From an uncultured Lachnospiraceae bacterium (GTDB taxonomy: Bacteria > Bacillota > Clostridia > Lachnospirales > Lachnospiraceae), in contig CAJUSS010000049.1 in the NCBI GenBank assembly GCA_910588895.1, forward strand, positions 1 through 23,036: a DNA stretch of 23,036 nucleotides, in the 5' to 3' direction. Position numbers and translations under genes: made by a program. This document shows positions 1 to 6,255 of the stretch, piece by piece (position 1 is the stretch's first letter; every line of letters begins with the position of its first letter). The notes below the pieces were generated by a model. That model ran no database searches. It was not told the origin of the DNA and saw nothing but the letters and a program-made list of their open reading frames with translations.

Positions 1-1492
1 CCTTGAAATCCATATCGCCGAAGAAATCCTCCAGCCCCTGGATATCGGTCAGTACCAGATAGTCGTCATCGCTGTCCCCGGTCACCAGACCGCAGGAGAT
101 GCCGGCTACCATGTCCTTGATCGGCACGCCTGCCGCCATCAGGGACAGGGAGGATGCGCAGACCGAGGCCTGAGAGGTGGAGCCATTGGACTCCATGGTC
201 TCCGATACGGTGCGGATCGCATAGGGGAACTCCTCTATGGAAGGGAGCACCGGGATGAGCGCCTTCTCCGCCAACGCCCCGTGGCCGATCTCCCGGCGTC
301 CGGGCCCGCGGCTGGCTCTGGTCTCGCCTACCGAATAGGAGGGGAAATTATAGTGGTGCATATATCGTTTTTCGGTGATGTTCTCATTCAGTCCATCCAC
401 TTTCTGGGCTTCAGACATAGGCGCTAAGGTACAGATGTTCATGATCTGGGTCTGTCCCCTGGTGAACATGCCGGAGCCATGGGTCCTGGGCAGGATATCG
501 ACCTCCGCTGCCAGCGGACGGATCTGATCGATCTTACGTCCGTCAGGCCTCTTGTGATCTTTTAAGATCATCTTGCGGACCGTCTTCTTTTGATATTGAT
601 ACACAGCGTCGCCCAGCAGCGCAAGCGCATCCTCGTCCTCTGCAAAGGCTTCCTCCAGGCGCTCTGTGATCTTCGCGATATTGGCCTCCCGCTTCTGCTT
701 CTCGTCGGTAAATACGGCCTCCTCCATCTCCTCCGGCGGGACGATCTGGCGGATCCTCGCGAACAGCTCCTCCGGGATCTTGTAGGATTCGTAAGCGTGC
801 TTTTCTTTGCCGCACTCTGCGATGATCTTATCGAAGAAGGCGATGATCTCCTGGTTCACCTCATGGGCTTTGTAGATCGCCTGGATCATCACGTCCTCCG
901 CCACCTCATTGGCGCCGGCCTCGATCATGATCACCTTCTCACGGGTGGAAGCCACCGTCAAGGCCAGATCTGATACCTGTTTCTGGGCATTGGTGGGGTT
1001 CACGATCAGCTCGCCGTCGATCAAGCCCATCTGCGTGGCCGCGCAGGGACCGTCAAAGGGGATATCGGAGATGCTGGTAGCCAGAGAGGATCCCAACATA
1101 GCCAAAAGCTCCGGCGACGCATCCTGATCCACGCAGAGCACCAGGTTATCTAAGAGCACATCATTCCGGTAATCCTTTGGGAACAGCGGGCGCATCGGGC
1201 GGTCGATCACGCGGCAGGTCAGCACTGCGTTCTCCGACGGCTTGCCCTCTCTCTTATTAAAACCGCCGGGGATCTTTCCCACGGAATACATCTTCTCTTC
1301 AAATTCTACGGACAGAGGGAAGAAATCGATCCCCTCTCTGGGCTTCTCGGATGCGGTGGCCGTCGCCAGCACCACCGTGTCCCCGTAATGCATCAGCGCC
1401 GCACCGCTGGCCTGGGCCGCCACCCGGCCGATATCTACGGTCAAGGTCCGACCGGCCAGCTCTAAACTGTAACTCTTATACTCTTTTGCCAT
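1..1492 (-). CDS. pnp: Polyribonucleotide nucleotidyltransferase (PNPase), 3' end outside window
   Basis: A continuous minus-strand reading frame gives about 497 residues of a family normally near 700 residues; the C-terminal end, including the KH and S1 RNA-binding domains, lies beyond the left edge. PNPase degrades RNA 3'-5' with phosphate and acts in mRNA decay and RNA quality control. Recognisable stretches are MHYGDTVVLATATAS and GKIPGGFNKREGKPSE in the first RNase PH-like domain, the all-helical linker, and RPDGRKIDQIRPLA, RTHGSGMFTRGQTQ and GDMDFK in the second. The visible part ends right at the GDMDFK catalytic aspartate motif. The ATG at 1492 follows AAGGAGACAGAT, a good ribosome binding site. 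It lies downstream of rpsO, the usual bacterial order, separated by a hairpin and a ~340-nt leader. Confidence 0.97.
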   Translation of the reverse strand, partial: MAKEYKSYSLELAGRTLTVDIGRVAAQASGAALMHYGDTVVLATATASEKPREGIDFFPLSVEFEEKMYSVGKIPGGFNKREGKPSENAVLTCRVIDRPMRPLFPKDYRNDVLLDNLVLCVDQDASPELLAMLGSSLATSISDIPFDGPCAATQMGLIDGELIVNPTNAQKQVSDLALTVASTREKVIMIEAGANEVAEDVMIQAIYKAHEVNQEIIAFFDKIIAECGKEKHAYESYKIPEELFARIRQIVPPEEMEEAVFTDEKQKREANIAKITERLEEAFAEDEDALALLGDAVYQYQKKTVRKMILKDHKRPDGRKIDQIRPLAAEVDILPRTHGSGMFTRGQTQIMNICTLAPMSEAQKVDGLNENITEKRYMHHYNFPSYSVGETRASRGPGRREIGHGALAEKALIPVLPSIEEFPYAIRTVSETMESNGSTSQASVCASSLSLMAAGVPIKDMVAGISCGLVTGDSDDDYLVLTDIQGLEDFFGDMDFK

Positions 1493-1562
1493 ATCTGTCT
1501 CCTTTTTCTTTTTCGATGTGCCTGGAGCTAGCGGACAGAAGACACCGAAACTACTGAACTGG

Positions 1563-1801
1563 GCACCGCCATGACCTGTCATGGTATCCCACACGGTCCG
1601 CTCCAGCCCGCCATAGTCCTTATGGCATGGCCATGCCTACTTCAGCGGCTTCGGAGTATCTCTTCTGGTGCGCTCTCCAGGCTTTTTCCCGACAGCCTCT
1701 CCTGCCTTTGCGCGATCGGCCCGCGGCACACGGCGGATGTCCGCCCATGCCACAGGGCTTTTCCCGCAGAGCATCTGCCTGGCGCTTTGCCAGGAGCATG
1801 C
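1563..1801 (-). promoter_or_regulatory. Structured pnp leader with several inverted repeats
   Basis: The 393-bp gap between pnp and rpsO has no convincing gene. Downstream of the terminator-like hairpin, the leader of pnp carries several compact inverted repeats: CCTGGC/GCCAGG with a 5-nt loop (1778-1794, extendable by GCAT/ATGC), GGCGGA/TCCGCC (1732-1745), GGCATGG/CCATGCC (1623-1636) and CCATGAC/GTCATGG (1568-1583). In other bacteria pnp leaders fold into duplexes cut by RNase III and then used by PNPase for autoregulation. A similar role here is inference. Short ORFs in this stretch have no ribosome binding site and are rejected. Confidence 0.4.
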
Positions 1802-1830
1802 AGGATAGCTCATCCTCCACGGCAATAATA

Positions 1831-1850
1831 GGGTGGAGAAAACTCCACCC
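1831..1850 (-). terminator. Terminator-like hairpin after rpsO
   Basis: A perfect 8-bp stem GGGTGGAG/CTCCACCC with a 4-nt loop lies 35 nt past the rpsO stop. On the minus strand it is followed by TATTATTG, a weak U-rich tail, so it probably gives partial termination or an mRNA 3' end between rpsO and pnp. Some read-through into pnp is likely because no clear promoter was found for pnp itself. Confidence 0.6.
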
Positions 1851-1885
1851 TGATCATGAACCGCTCTCAAACTGTTTTTACGCTC

Positions 1886-2152
1886 TTACTTTCTGATGCC
1901 CAGCTTTACGATCAATGCACGATAACCTTCCAGGTCGGTTTTCTTTAAATAGTTCAACAGGCCGCGTCTCTGGCCTACCATCATCAGCATACCCCTCCTG
2001 GAATGATGGTCCTTGGGGTTACTCTTTAAATGCTCGGTCAGCTCGGCTATCCTGGCAGATAAGATCGCGATCTGTACCTCCGGTGAACCGGTGTCTCCCG
2101 GCTTCCTTCCGTATTCGGCGATGATCGCCGATTTCTTTTCCTTTGAGATCAT
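1886..2152 (-). CDS. rpsO: 30S ribosomal protein S15
   Basis: An 88-residue protein of the usual S15 length. It binds the central domain of 16S rRNA early in small-subunit assembly. Family hallmarks are visible in order: GDTGSPEVQIAILSARI, a middle DHHSRRGMLMMVGQRRGLLNYL helix-turn region, and the C-terminal ALIVKLGIRK. The start at 2152 (MISKEKKSA) is chosen over the in-frame upstream ATG at 2176 because AAGGAGGAGACGAAG sits directly in front of it and the eight extra residues MIYKEETK are not part of the family. The gene has its own consensus promoter (2253-2281) and a short leader that may carry S15 autoregulation. pnp lies downstream on the same strand. Confidence 0.97.
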   Translation of the reverse strand: MISKEKKSAIIAEYGRKPGDTGSPEVQIAILSARIAELTEHLKSNPKDHHSRRGMLMMVGQRRGLLNYLKKTDLEGYRALIVKLGIRK

Positions 2153-2203
2153 CTTCGTCTCCTCCTTATATATCACTCTGCATCCTTACCCTGGGCCAAG
2201 CCG

Positions 2204-2225
2204 CGGCTGGAGAAGCCAACAGCCG
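2204..2225 (-). promoter_or_regulatory. Hairpin in the rpsO leader, candidate S15 autoregulatory element
   Basis: The ~93-nt rpsO 5' leader (from about 2246 to 2153) contains a CGGCTG/CAGCCG hairpin with a 10-nt loop, followed by GC-rich sequence capable of alternative pairing. S15 is known to repress its own mRNA through lineage-specific leader structures in many phyla. That this particular hairpin binds S15 is inference. Confidence 0.4.
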
Positions 2226-2252
2226 AGTCGGGGCGTGTATCCATACCGTTAG

Positions 2253-2281
2253 AATATAGCACAGGCTTTCTTCCTTGTCAA
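2253..2281 (-). promoter_or_regulatory. Sigma-A promoter of rpsO
   Basis: On the minus strand TTGACA (2281-2276) and TATATT (2258-2253) are separated by exactly 17 nt, a near-perfect housekeeping promoter, with transcription expected to begin near 2246. It is the only strong promoter upstream of rpsO and probably also supplies pnp by read-through. Confidence 0.85.
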
Positions 2282-2319
2282 CGATCTTTTCTGTCGGATC
2301 GCCTCGCTCATGAAAGACC

Positions 2320-2346
2320 CTCCGGCGCCCATATCAAACGCCGGAG
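2320..2346 (-). terminator. GC-rich hairpin between the LytTR gene and rpsO
   Basis: CTCCGGCG and CGCCGGAG form a perfect 8-bp stem with an 11-nt loop. On the minus strand it is followed by GGTCTTTCATG, a poor U-tract, and on the plus strand by TTTCACG. It most likely ends transcripts coming from the LytTR gene, or from the small promoter at 2384-2412, before the rpsO promoter. Confidence 0.5.
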
Positions 2347-2383
2347 TTTCACGATGCAGACGGAAGGGCTGCAAGACAGATAG

Positions 2384-2412
2384 ATCTTAACACGCATCGC
2401 GCATGATGACAA
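2384..2412 (-). promoter_or_regulatory. Candidate extended -10 promoter for a short RNA
   Basis: On the minus strand TTGTCA (2412-2407) and TAAGAT (2389-2384) are 17 nt apart, and the -10 is preceded by TGT, the extended -10 signature. Predicted start is near 2377. No ORF follows before the hairpin at 2320-2346, so the product would be a ~60-nt RNA or a read-through into rpsO. The -10 match is only 4 of 6, so this is a weak promoter that would need an activator. Confidence 0.35.
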
Positions 2413-2452
2413 CTTTCGACACCCTTTCGCAGCCTTTTGCCCCCCTTTCGCA
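2413..2452. repeat. Three CTTTCG direct repeats at helical spacing
   Basis: CTTTCG occurs at 2413, 2424 and 2445 (the last two as CCCTTTCGCA), giving start-to-start spacings of 11 and 21 bp, about one and two turns of DNA. They abut the -35 element of the candidate minus-strand promoter and lie just past the LytTR gene. LytTR proteins typically bind direct repeats about 21 bp apart upstream of the promoters they activate, so these may be its sites. Binding is inferred from position and spacing only. Confidence 0.4.
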
Positions 2453-2479
2453 CAGCCCCTCCGCTCTTTGATCTTATGT

Positions 2480-3127
2480 TTACTCCAGGGCCTGTCCGCC
2501 GCTTTCCGGTTCCGTGCTCTCCATCCCGGCGCCCTGGATGCCGCTCTCCAGATCTCCTTTCCTCACCCCAAAGCGGTCCAGCTCCTCCCACACCTTTTTT
2601 CGTCTCCGCATGCTGATCTTCAAGACTTCCCCATTCTTCATCCGGATCTGGTCCCCGCTCACCAGATGCACATGCGCCAGGTTCACCATGCAGTCCCGAT
2701 GGATACGCAAGAACTGCTCTTTGGAAAACCGCTCTTCCTCCCGTTTCATGTTCGTGCTGACCCGGTAACCGCACCTGGCCGTATGGACGCTGACCTCTTT
2801 TTGGATCGAACGGATATAATAGATCTCGCTCTCCTCCAGGACGATCTGCTTCCTGCCAAACTGCCAGACATAACAGGTGCCCTTTTTGTTCATCTCCCCC
2901 CACAGCTGTTCCAGATATTTCAAGAACCGTCCTCTGCTGACCACACGTTCCGGAGACCCGCAGATCATCACCAGATCGTAACGCTCTCGTTTCAGCGCGG
3001 TCCAAAATCGCTGCTCTGAATCCAAAAAGTCCACCTCGATGGGGCCGATCATCTCTTCGAACAGACGGAAGCAGGACACCATGTATCGTATCCATTCTGC
3101 ATTGGTGCCATAAACTGCCACCCTCAT
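2480..3127 (-). CDS. LytTR-domain transcriptional regulator with degenerate receiver-like N-terminus
   Basis: A 215-residue protein. Residues ~83-187 match a LytTR DNA-binding domain (GRKQIVLEESEIYYIRS, then FSKEQFLRIHRDCMVNLAHV and MKNGEVLKISMRRRKKV), the fold used by AgrA and ComE regulators. Residues 1-80 resemble a receiver in size and strand order (MRVAVYG, then YDLVMICGSPE), but the acidic pair after the first strand and the phosphorylatable aspartate are missing, so activation by a histidine kinase is unlikely. The last ~25 residues are a polar tail. The ATG at 3127 follows GGAGG at a long 13-nt distance; an in-frame alternative is not obvious. It is downstream of azlD with a 157-bp gap in which I see no clear terminator or promoter. 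The overlapping 277-aa frame at 2349-3182 is a shadow. Confidence 0.85.
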   Translation of the reverse strand: MRVAVYGTNAEWIRYMVSCFRLFEEMIGPIEVDFLDSEQRFWTALKRERYDLVMICGSPERVVSRGRFLKYLEQLWGEMNKKGTCYVWQFGRKQIVLEESEIYYIRSIQKEVSVHTARCGYRVSTNMKREEERFSKEQFLRIHRDCMVNLAHVHLVSGDQIRMKNGEVLKISMRRRKKVWEELDRFGVRKGDLESGIQGAGMESTEPESGGQALE

Positions 3128-3284
3128 CCCTTACCACCATCCTCCGCAGAGCATGTTCCGTTTTTAGCCGTCCGATACCCAAAACAGCCGCTCCTCTTGA
3201 TACTGTAAGTACGGAATGAGCCCTCGATCTGTTGCGATCTTCACAAGCCCCAATATCGGCTAACCCAAGCCCTCCCCCACCGGC

Positions 3285-3632
3285 CTACAGGGGCAGCCGC
3301 GGCACTACCGCCTGGACCAGCAGCATATAAAGCGCGGTCCCGCCGCCGATGCTGAGCAGCACATCATGCTTCCGGTGATGGAGCGCCGCCACGAACAGGA
3401 TCGCAGCGGCCTCCGGCAGCCCAAAGGGACTGGCCGTCCACGCCACCCCCTTTAGACAATAGACCACCAAAAGCCCCATCGACGCATAGGGGAGGGTCCT
3501 CCCAAGAAACCCCATACATCTGGGCTGCCGTTTTCCATCTGGGAACAGCAAAAAGGGAAGAAAACGGGTGAGCAGTGTGCCCGCCGTCAATGCCGCGACG
3601 ATCCAAAGACCATTCTTAAGATCATACCCCAT
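3285..3632 (-). CDS. azlD: AzlD family branched-chain amino acid transport subunit
   Basis: A 115-residue, very hydrophobic protein with about four membrane segments, matching AzlD in length and in the opening pattern LWIVAALTAGTLLTRFLPF and the internal LPYASMGLLVVYCLKG. AzlD is the small membrane partner of AzlC; the pair exports branched-chain amino acids or analogues such as azaleucine. Its start overlaps the azlC end by 11 bp, so the two are translationally coupled. The start ATG is preceded within azlC by GGAGATGGG, an adequate ribosome binding site. Substrate here is inferred from the family. Confidence 0.9.
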   Translation of the reverse strand: MGYDLKNGLWIVAALTAGTLLTRFLPFLLFPDGKRQPRCMGFLGRTLPYASMGLLVVYCLKGVAWTASPFGLPEAAAILFVAALHHRKHDVLLSIGGGTALYMLLVQAVVPRLPL

Positions 3633-4359
3633 GTCCCATCTCCTCCTTTCCTGCCTTGCTGTGCTGATAGGACAGCCCGATCACGGCTGAGATCAGCACC
3701 ATGGACGGGATGATAAACGTCCCCGCCCCGAACACCCACAAGCACGCCGCCGAGGCCAGCACCCCGGTCAGCGCCGGCCAATGCTCCTTCTGCTCCTCCC
3801 ACTGCTCGATAAAGATCACCACGAACAGAGCGGTCAGCGCAAAATCCATCCCCGTCGTGTCAAAAGAGATCATGGTCCCCAATACCGCCCCGGAAAAAGA
3901 GCCGGCGAGCCAGTAGAGCTGATCCAAAAAGGAGATCCAGAAAAACACCTTGTCCCTGGGCATCCCCGCAGGCGGCTCTTCATTGCAGACTACGGAAAAC
4001 GTCTCGTCGGTCAGCGCAAAGATCAGATACGGCTTTACCTTCCCGGTCCCCCGGTAGCGGGCCAGCATAGAGATCCCATAAAACAGATGCCGGGCATTGA
4101 TCATCAGGCCCATGATAAAGGCATATGCCGGATGGACTCCTGCCGCCAAAAATGTGATCCCCACATATTGCAGGCTTCCCGCATAGACAAAGATGCTCAT
4201 AGCTGCCGTCCACCATATCCCAAAGCCGTTCACCTTCATCAATATCCCGTAGGCCATCCCCAGCACCAGATACCCCACCATCACCGGGACCGTCTTGGGG
4301 AATGCATACGCCAGCTCTTTCCTTGCGTTTTTTTCCTTCTGCTCTCTCCCGCGCTTCAC
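3622..4359 (-). CDS. azlC: AzlC family branched-chain amino acid exporter
   Basis: A 245-residue integral membrane protein of the usual AzlC length. Family motifs visible: VPVMVGYLVLGMAYGIL near residue 24, SIFVYAGSLQYV, MGLMINARHLFYGIS, the ALTDETFSV loop, and a C-terminal pair of membrane helices. It pairs with AzlD to move branched-chain amino acids out of the cell. It starts with GTG at 4359, chosen because GGGAGGAGA sits about 9 nt upstream and the charged segment MKRGREQKEKNARKE makes a plausible cytoplasmic N-terminus. A consensus promoter at 4542-4570 gives a ~175-nt leader containing a CGCTGCC/GGCAGCG hairpin (4427-4460); no T-box or CodY box was recognised. Confidence 0.92.
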   Translation of the reverse strand: MKRGREQKEKNARKELAYAFPKTVPVMVGYLVLGMAYGILMKVNGFGIWWTAAMSIFVYAGSLQYVGITFLAAGVHPAYAFIMGLMINARHLFYGISMLARYRGTGKVKPYLIFALTDETFSVVCNEEPPAGMPRDKVFFWISFLDQLYWLAGSFSGAVLGTMISFDTTGMDFALTALFVVIFIEQWEEQKEHWPALTGVLASAACLWVFGAGTFIIPSMVLISAVIGLSYQHSKAGKEEMGHGV

Positions 4360-4482
4360 TTCGTGCTCTCTCCTCCCTTTTTCCAGCCATATCCATCATC
4401 TTTCATGCCCTTACGTCCGCGCCAGTCGCTGCCAGCCATACCCACGCCAGCACGGCAGCGCATGAGTCCCATACCCTTTCTC

Positions 4483-4511
4483 TTGCATTTTCTCAGTCCG
4501 TCAGATATGAT
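4483..4511 (+). promoter_or_regulatory. Promoter of the radical SAM gene
   Basis: TTGCAT (4483-4488) and TATGAT (4506-4511) are separated by exactly 17 nt on the plus strand, predicting a start near 4518 and a ~50-nt leader to the ATG at 4570. It lies inside the azlC leader and faces the azl promoter. Confidence 0.65.
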
Positions 4512-4541
4512 AGGCATATCGATATATATAAGACCGACCCT

Positions 4542-4570
4542 ATTTTAAACACAAAAGGTGGTGATGTCAA
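4542..4570 (-). promoter_or_regulatory. Promoter of the azlC-azlD operon
   Basis: On the minus strand TTGACA (4570-4565) and TAAAAT (4547-4542) are 17 nt apart, predicting a start near 4535. The -35 element overlaps the ribosome binding site and start codon of the oppositely oriented radical SAM gene. Confidence 0.75.
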
Positions 4571-5493
4571 TGTCCCCGATCTCTTTCGACCGCTACAGAG
4601 ACTGTACCCTCTGCCCCCGTCAATGTCATGTGGACCGGAGGGCTGCAGCTGGTTTCTGCGGCTGCACCTGCACCCTTAAAGCGGCCAGGGCGGCCCTCCA
4701 TTTCTGGGAGGAGCCCTGCATCAGCGGTACAGCCGGGAGCGGAGCCGTTTTTTTTACCGGTTGTACCCTGCGCTGTTGCTTTTGCCAGAACTTTCCGATC
4801 AGCCAGCAGGGCATAGGAAAAGAGCTGACCGACCGCCAGCTCACTTCTATCTTTTTAAAGCTCCAGGCACAGGGCGCCCACAATATCGATCTGGTGACGC
4901 CGACCCAGTTTTTACCGCACATCCTGCGCGCCATCGACCTGGCCCGCCCCGCGCTGAAGATCCCCATCGCCTACAACTGCGGCGGCTATGAGCGCACGGA
5001 CACGATCGATGCTCTGAACGGATATGTGGACATCTATCTGCCGGACTTAAAATACAAAAGCCCGCACTTATCCAGGGACTACTCCCAGGCTGAGGATTAC
5101 TTTGAGGTGGCCTCAGAGGCGGTCTGCCATATGATCGCCCAGGCCGGCCCTCCCCGCCTGGACCCGGCGACCGGCCTGCTCAAACGTGGTGTCCTGATCC
5201 GCCATATGGTCCTGCCCGGGACAAAGGAAGACTCGATCCGGCTGCTCCGCTGGATGGCAGACACCCTTCCCAAAGGCCAGTTTCTGATCAGCCTGCTGAG
5301 CCAATATACCCCCTTCCACAAAGCCACGGGCCACCCAAAGCTCTCCCGGCAGATCACCACCTACGAATACCAAAAGGTCCTGGAGGAAGCGGTCCGCCTG
5401 GGACTGACCCAAGGGTTCATGCAGGATAAGAGCAGCGCCAAGGAAAGCTATACCCCGCCCTTTGATCTGGAAGGGCTGGATGCCGAAGACTGA
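4570..5493 (+). CDS. Radical SAM protein, PflX-like (pyruvate formate-lyase activase homologue)
   Basis: A 307-residue cytoplasmic iron-sulfur protein. The radical SAM motif GCTLRCCFCQN (cysteines 65, 69 and 72) binds the [4Fe-4S] cluster that cleaves S-adenosylmethionine. An N-terminal cysteine set (CTLCPRQCHVDR, then FCGC) is typical of the PflX branch. Further family stretches: HNIDLVTPTQFLPHI, PIAYNCGGYER, VDIYLPDLKY and LIRHMVLPG. PflX proteins resemble glycyl-radical-enzyme activases, but their substrate is unknown, and no glycyl radical enzyme is adjacent. The start at 4570 is preferred to upstream GTG 4558 or ATG 4564 because AAGGTGGTGAT, an anti-SD complement, ends at the right distance for it and covers the earlier candidates. 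No neighbour lies downstream on this strand. Confidence 0.88.
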   Translation: MSPISFDRYRDCTLCPRQCHVDRRAAAGFCGCTCTLKAARAALHFWEEPCISGTAGSGAVFFTGCTLRCCFCQNFPISQQGIGKELTDRQLTSIFLKLQAQGAHNIDLVTPTQFLPHILRAIDLARPALKIPIAYNCGGYERTDTIDALNGYVDIYLPDLKYKSPHLSRDYSQAEDYFEVASEAVCHMIAQAGPPRLDPATGLLKRGVLIRHMVLPGTKEDSIRLLRWMADTLPKGQFLISLLSQYTPFHKATGHPKLSRQITTYEYQKVLEEAVRLGLTQGFMQDKSSAKESYTPPFDLEGLDAED

Positions 5494-5590
5494 TCCCGCC
5501 GATCTGCCCGCCAACGGCCTTACATCCATCCTGTGAGCAGAACATCTGCGATCCATACCATCCTTTCCCAATGCACAGATAGCACGCAGC

Positions 5591-6190
5591 AAAATGGAGC
5601 GGATACCGACTTTTCTCTTCGTCTTCGATATCCGCCCCTTAAACTATCTCATCCATGGGACTAAAACCTCTCTATCTCTATTCTTTTTTCGTTCTCTCGC
5701 TCTGATGCGTTCCCCATCTGTCCGCAACAGCAGCTCTTGTGATGCTTGCCAGATCCTGTATCTCGTATCCAACCCTTCATTTCGTGCATCCATCATCTAT
5801 CTTCTATATGAAATTGTATGCCCTTCTGGATCCTCCTGTCCGTCAAGCGATCTTCTCATCTTCCATACTCACTATGCATGCCCCTTCGTCCTAATGATAC
5901 TTTCTCGTCATATCACTAAACCGATCGCTCTTCACTCGTCATAGCCGCTTAAGATCCTGTTCACGACCTCTGTCCATATGTGCCTCGTCCACGAACATAC
6001 ACTGCCGCTCTTTTCACTCTATGTACTTCGGCCCTAGACATCCTATCCAAAATGGGTCTTTCCTTTTGCCCCAGTCATGACCAATGGGTTCCATCATGAG
6101 GGGACGTCACTTAAATTTTCGGTGGTCCGTACCTCCTTCTTCGTTTTTTAAGTACCTCTGTGCATCGGCCCTGCCCTCCTTTGTTTTGTT
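5591..6190 (-). ncRNA. Candidate ~600-nt structured noncoding RNA
   Basis: No reading frame longer than about 45 codons exists on this strand, yet the stretch starts at a perfect promoter (6197-6225) and ends in a 12-bp terminator (5596-5638). The RNA is purine-rich and AT-richer than its neighbours. Helices I could pair: CCCC-TCATGA with TCATGA-CT-GGGG (6069-6103); a 9-bp stem with tandem G-U pairs (5958-5997); TTAGTGATA/TATCATTAG (5891-5919), itself enclosed by GAGCGATC/GATCGCTT (5923-5930 with 5845-5852); GCAAGCA/TGC-TG-TTGC (5724-5749). The 5' end carries AAAGGAGG and a five-codon ORF, MHRGT (6148-6165), then a second SD-like GAAGGAGGT without a start codon. Size resembles large Firmicute RNAs such as OLE or ROOL, but I cannot assign it to any class. 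A decayed gene is the main alternative. Confidence 0.6.
5596..5638 (-). terminator. Intrinsic terminator at the 3' end of the candidate noncoding RNA
   Basis: On the minus strand GGGGCGGATATC pairs over 12 bp, with two G-U pairs, to GGTATCCGCTCC, and is followed at once by ATTTTGC. The 19-nt loop contains a smaller GAC/GTC pairing. On the plus strand the hairpin is followed by TTAAAC, so it fits the minus direction better, though it could also catch plus transcripts from the radical SAM gene. Confidence 0.65.
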
Positions 6191-6196
6191 GTCTTT

Positions 6197-6225
6197 ATTA
6201 TACCGGTCATCGCAGCATCTGTCAA
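6197..6225 (-). promoter_or_regulatory. Perfect consensus sigma-A promoter of the candidate noncoding RNA
   Basis: On the minus strand TTGACA (6225-6220) and TATAAT (6202-6197) are exactly 17 nt apart: all 12 consensus bases match. Transcription should start near 6190. This is the strongest promoter in the window and drives a region with no long ORF. Confidence 0.85.
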
Positions 6226-6228
6226 TAC

Positions 6229-6255
6229 TTTTTTGAGATTTTTTCATTATTTTTT
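6229..6255. promoter_or_regulatory. Phased A-tracts (UP-like, bent DNA) upstream of the promoter
   Basis: Three runs of six A on the minus strand start at plus positions 6229, 6239 and 6250, spaced 10 and 11 bp, directly upstream of the -35 element. Helically phased A6 tracts bend DNA and contact the RNA polymerase alpha subunit in rRNA-class promoters. Beyond them, 6256-6365 is AT-rich with no gene, and 6366-6465 holds only a GCCGCC/GGCGGC hairpin (6436-6452). Confidence 0.7.

Noticed and set aside
590..1127. Plus-strand frames of 127 and 72 codons
   Set aside because: Antisense to pnp, whose continuous minus-strand frame shows conserved PNPase motifs throughout.
2349..3182. 277-codon minus-strand frame overlapping the LytTR gene
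   Set aside because: Its translation is rich in Gly/Arg/Glu without family features, and it is another frame of the LytTR coding sequence, which has clear domain matches.
3781..4548. 255-codon plus-strand frame
   Set aside because: Antisense to azlC and its leader, with no ribosome binding site and no recognisable motif.
5594..5944. 116-codon plus-strand frame between the radical SAM and transpeptidase genes
   Set aside because: It has no ribosome binding site and a Ser/Leu/Phe-rich composition typical of a purine-rich strand read backwards, and it lies antisense to the promoter-terminator pair of the candidate RNA.
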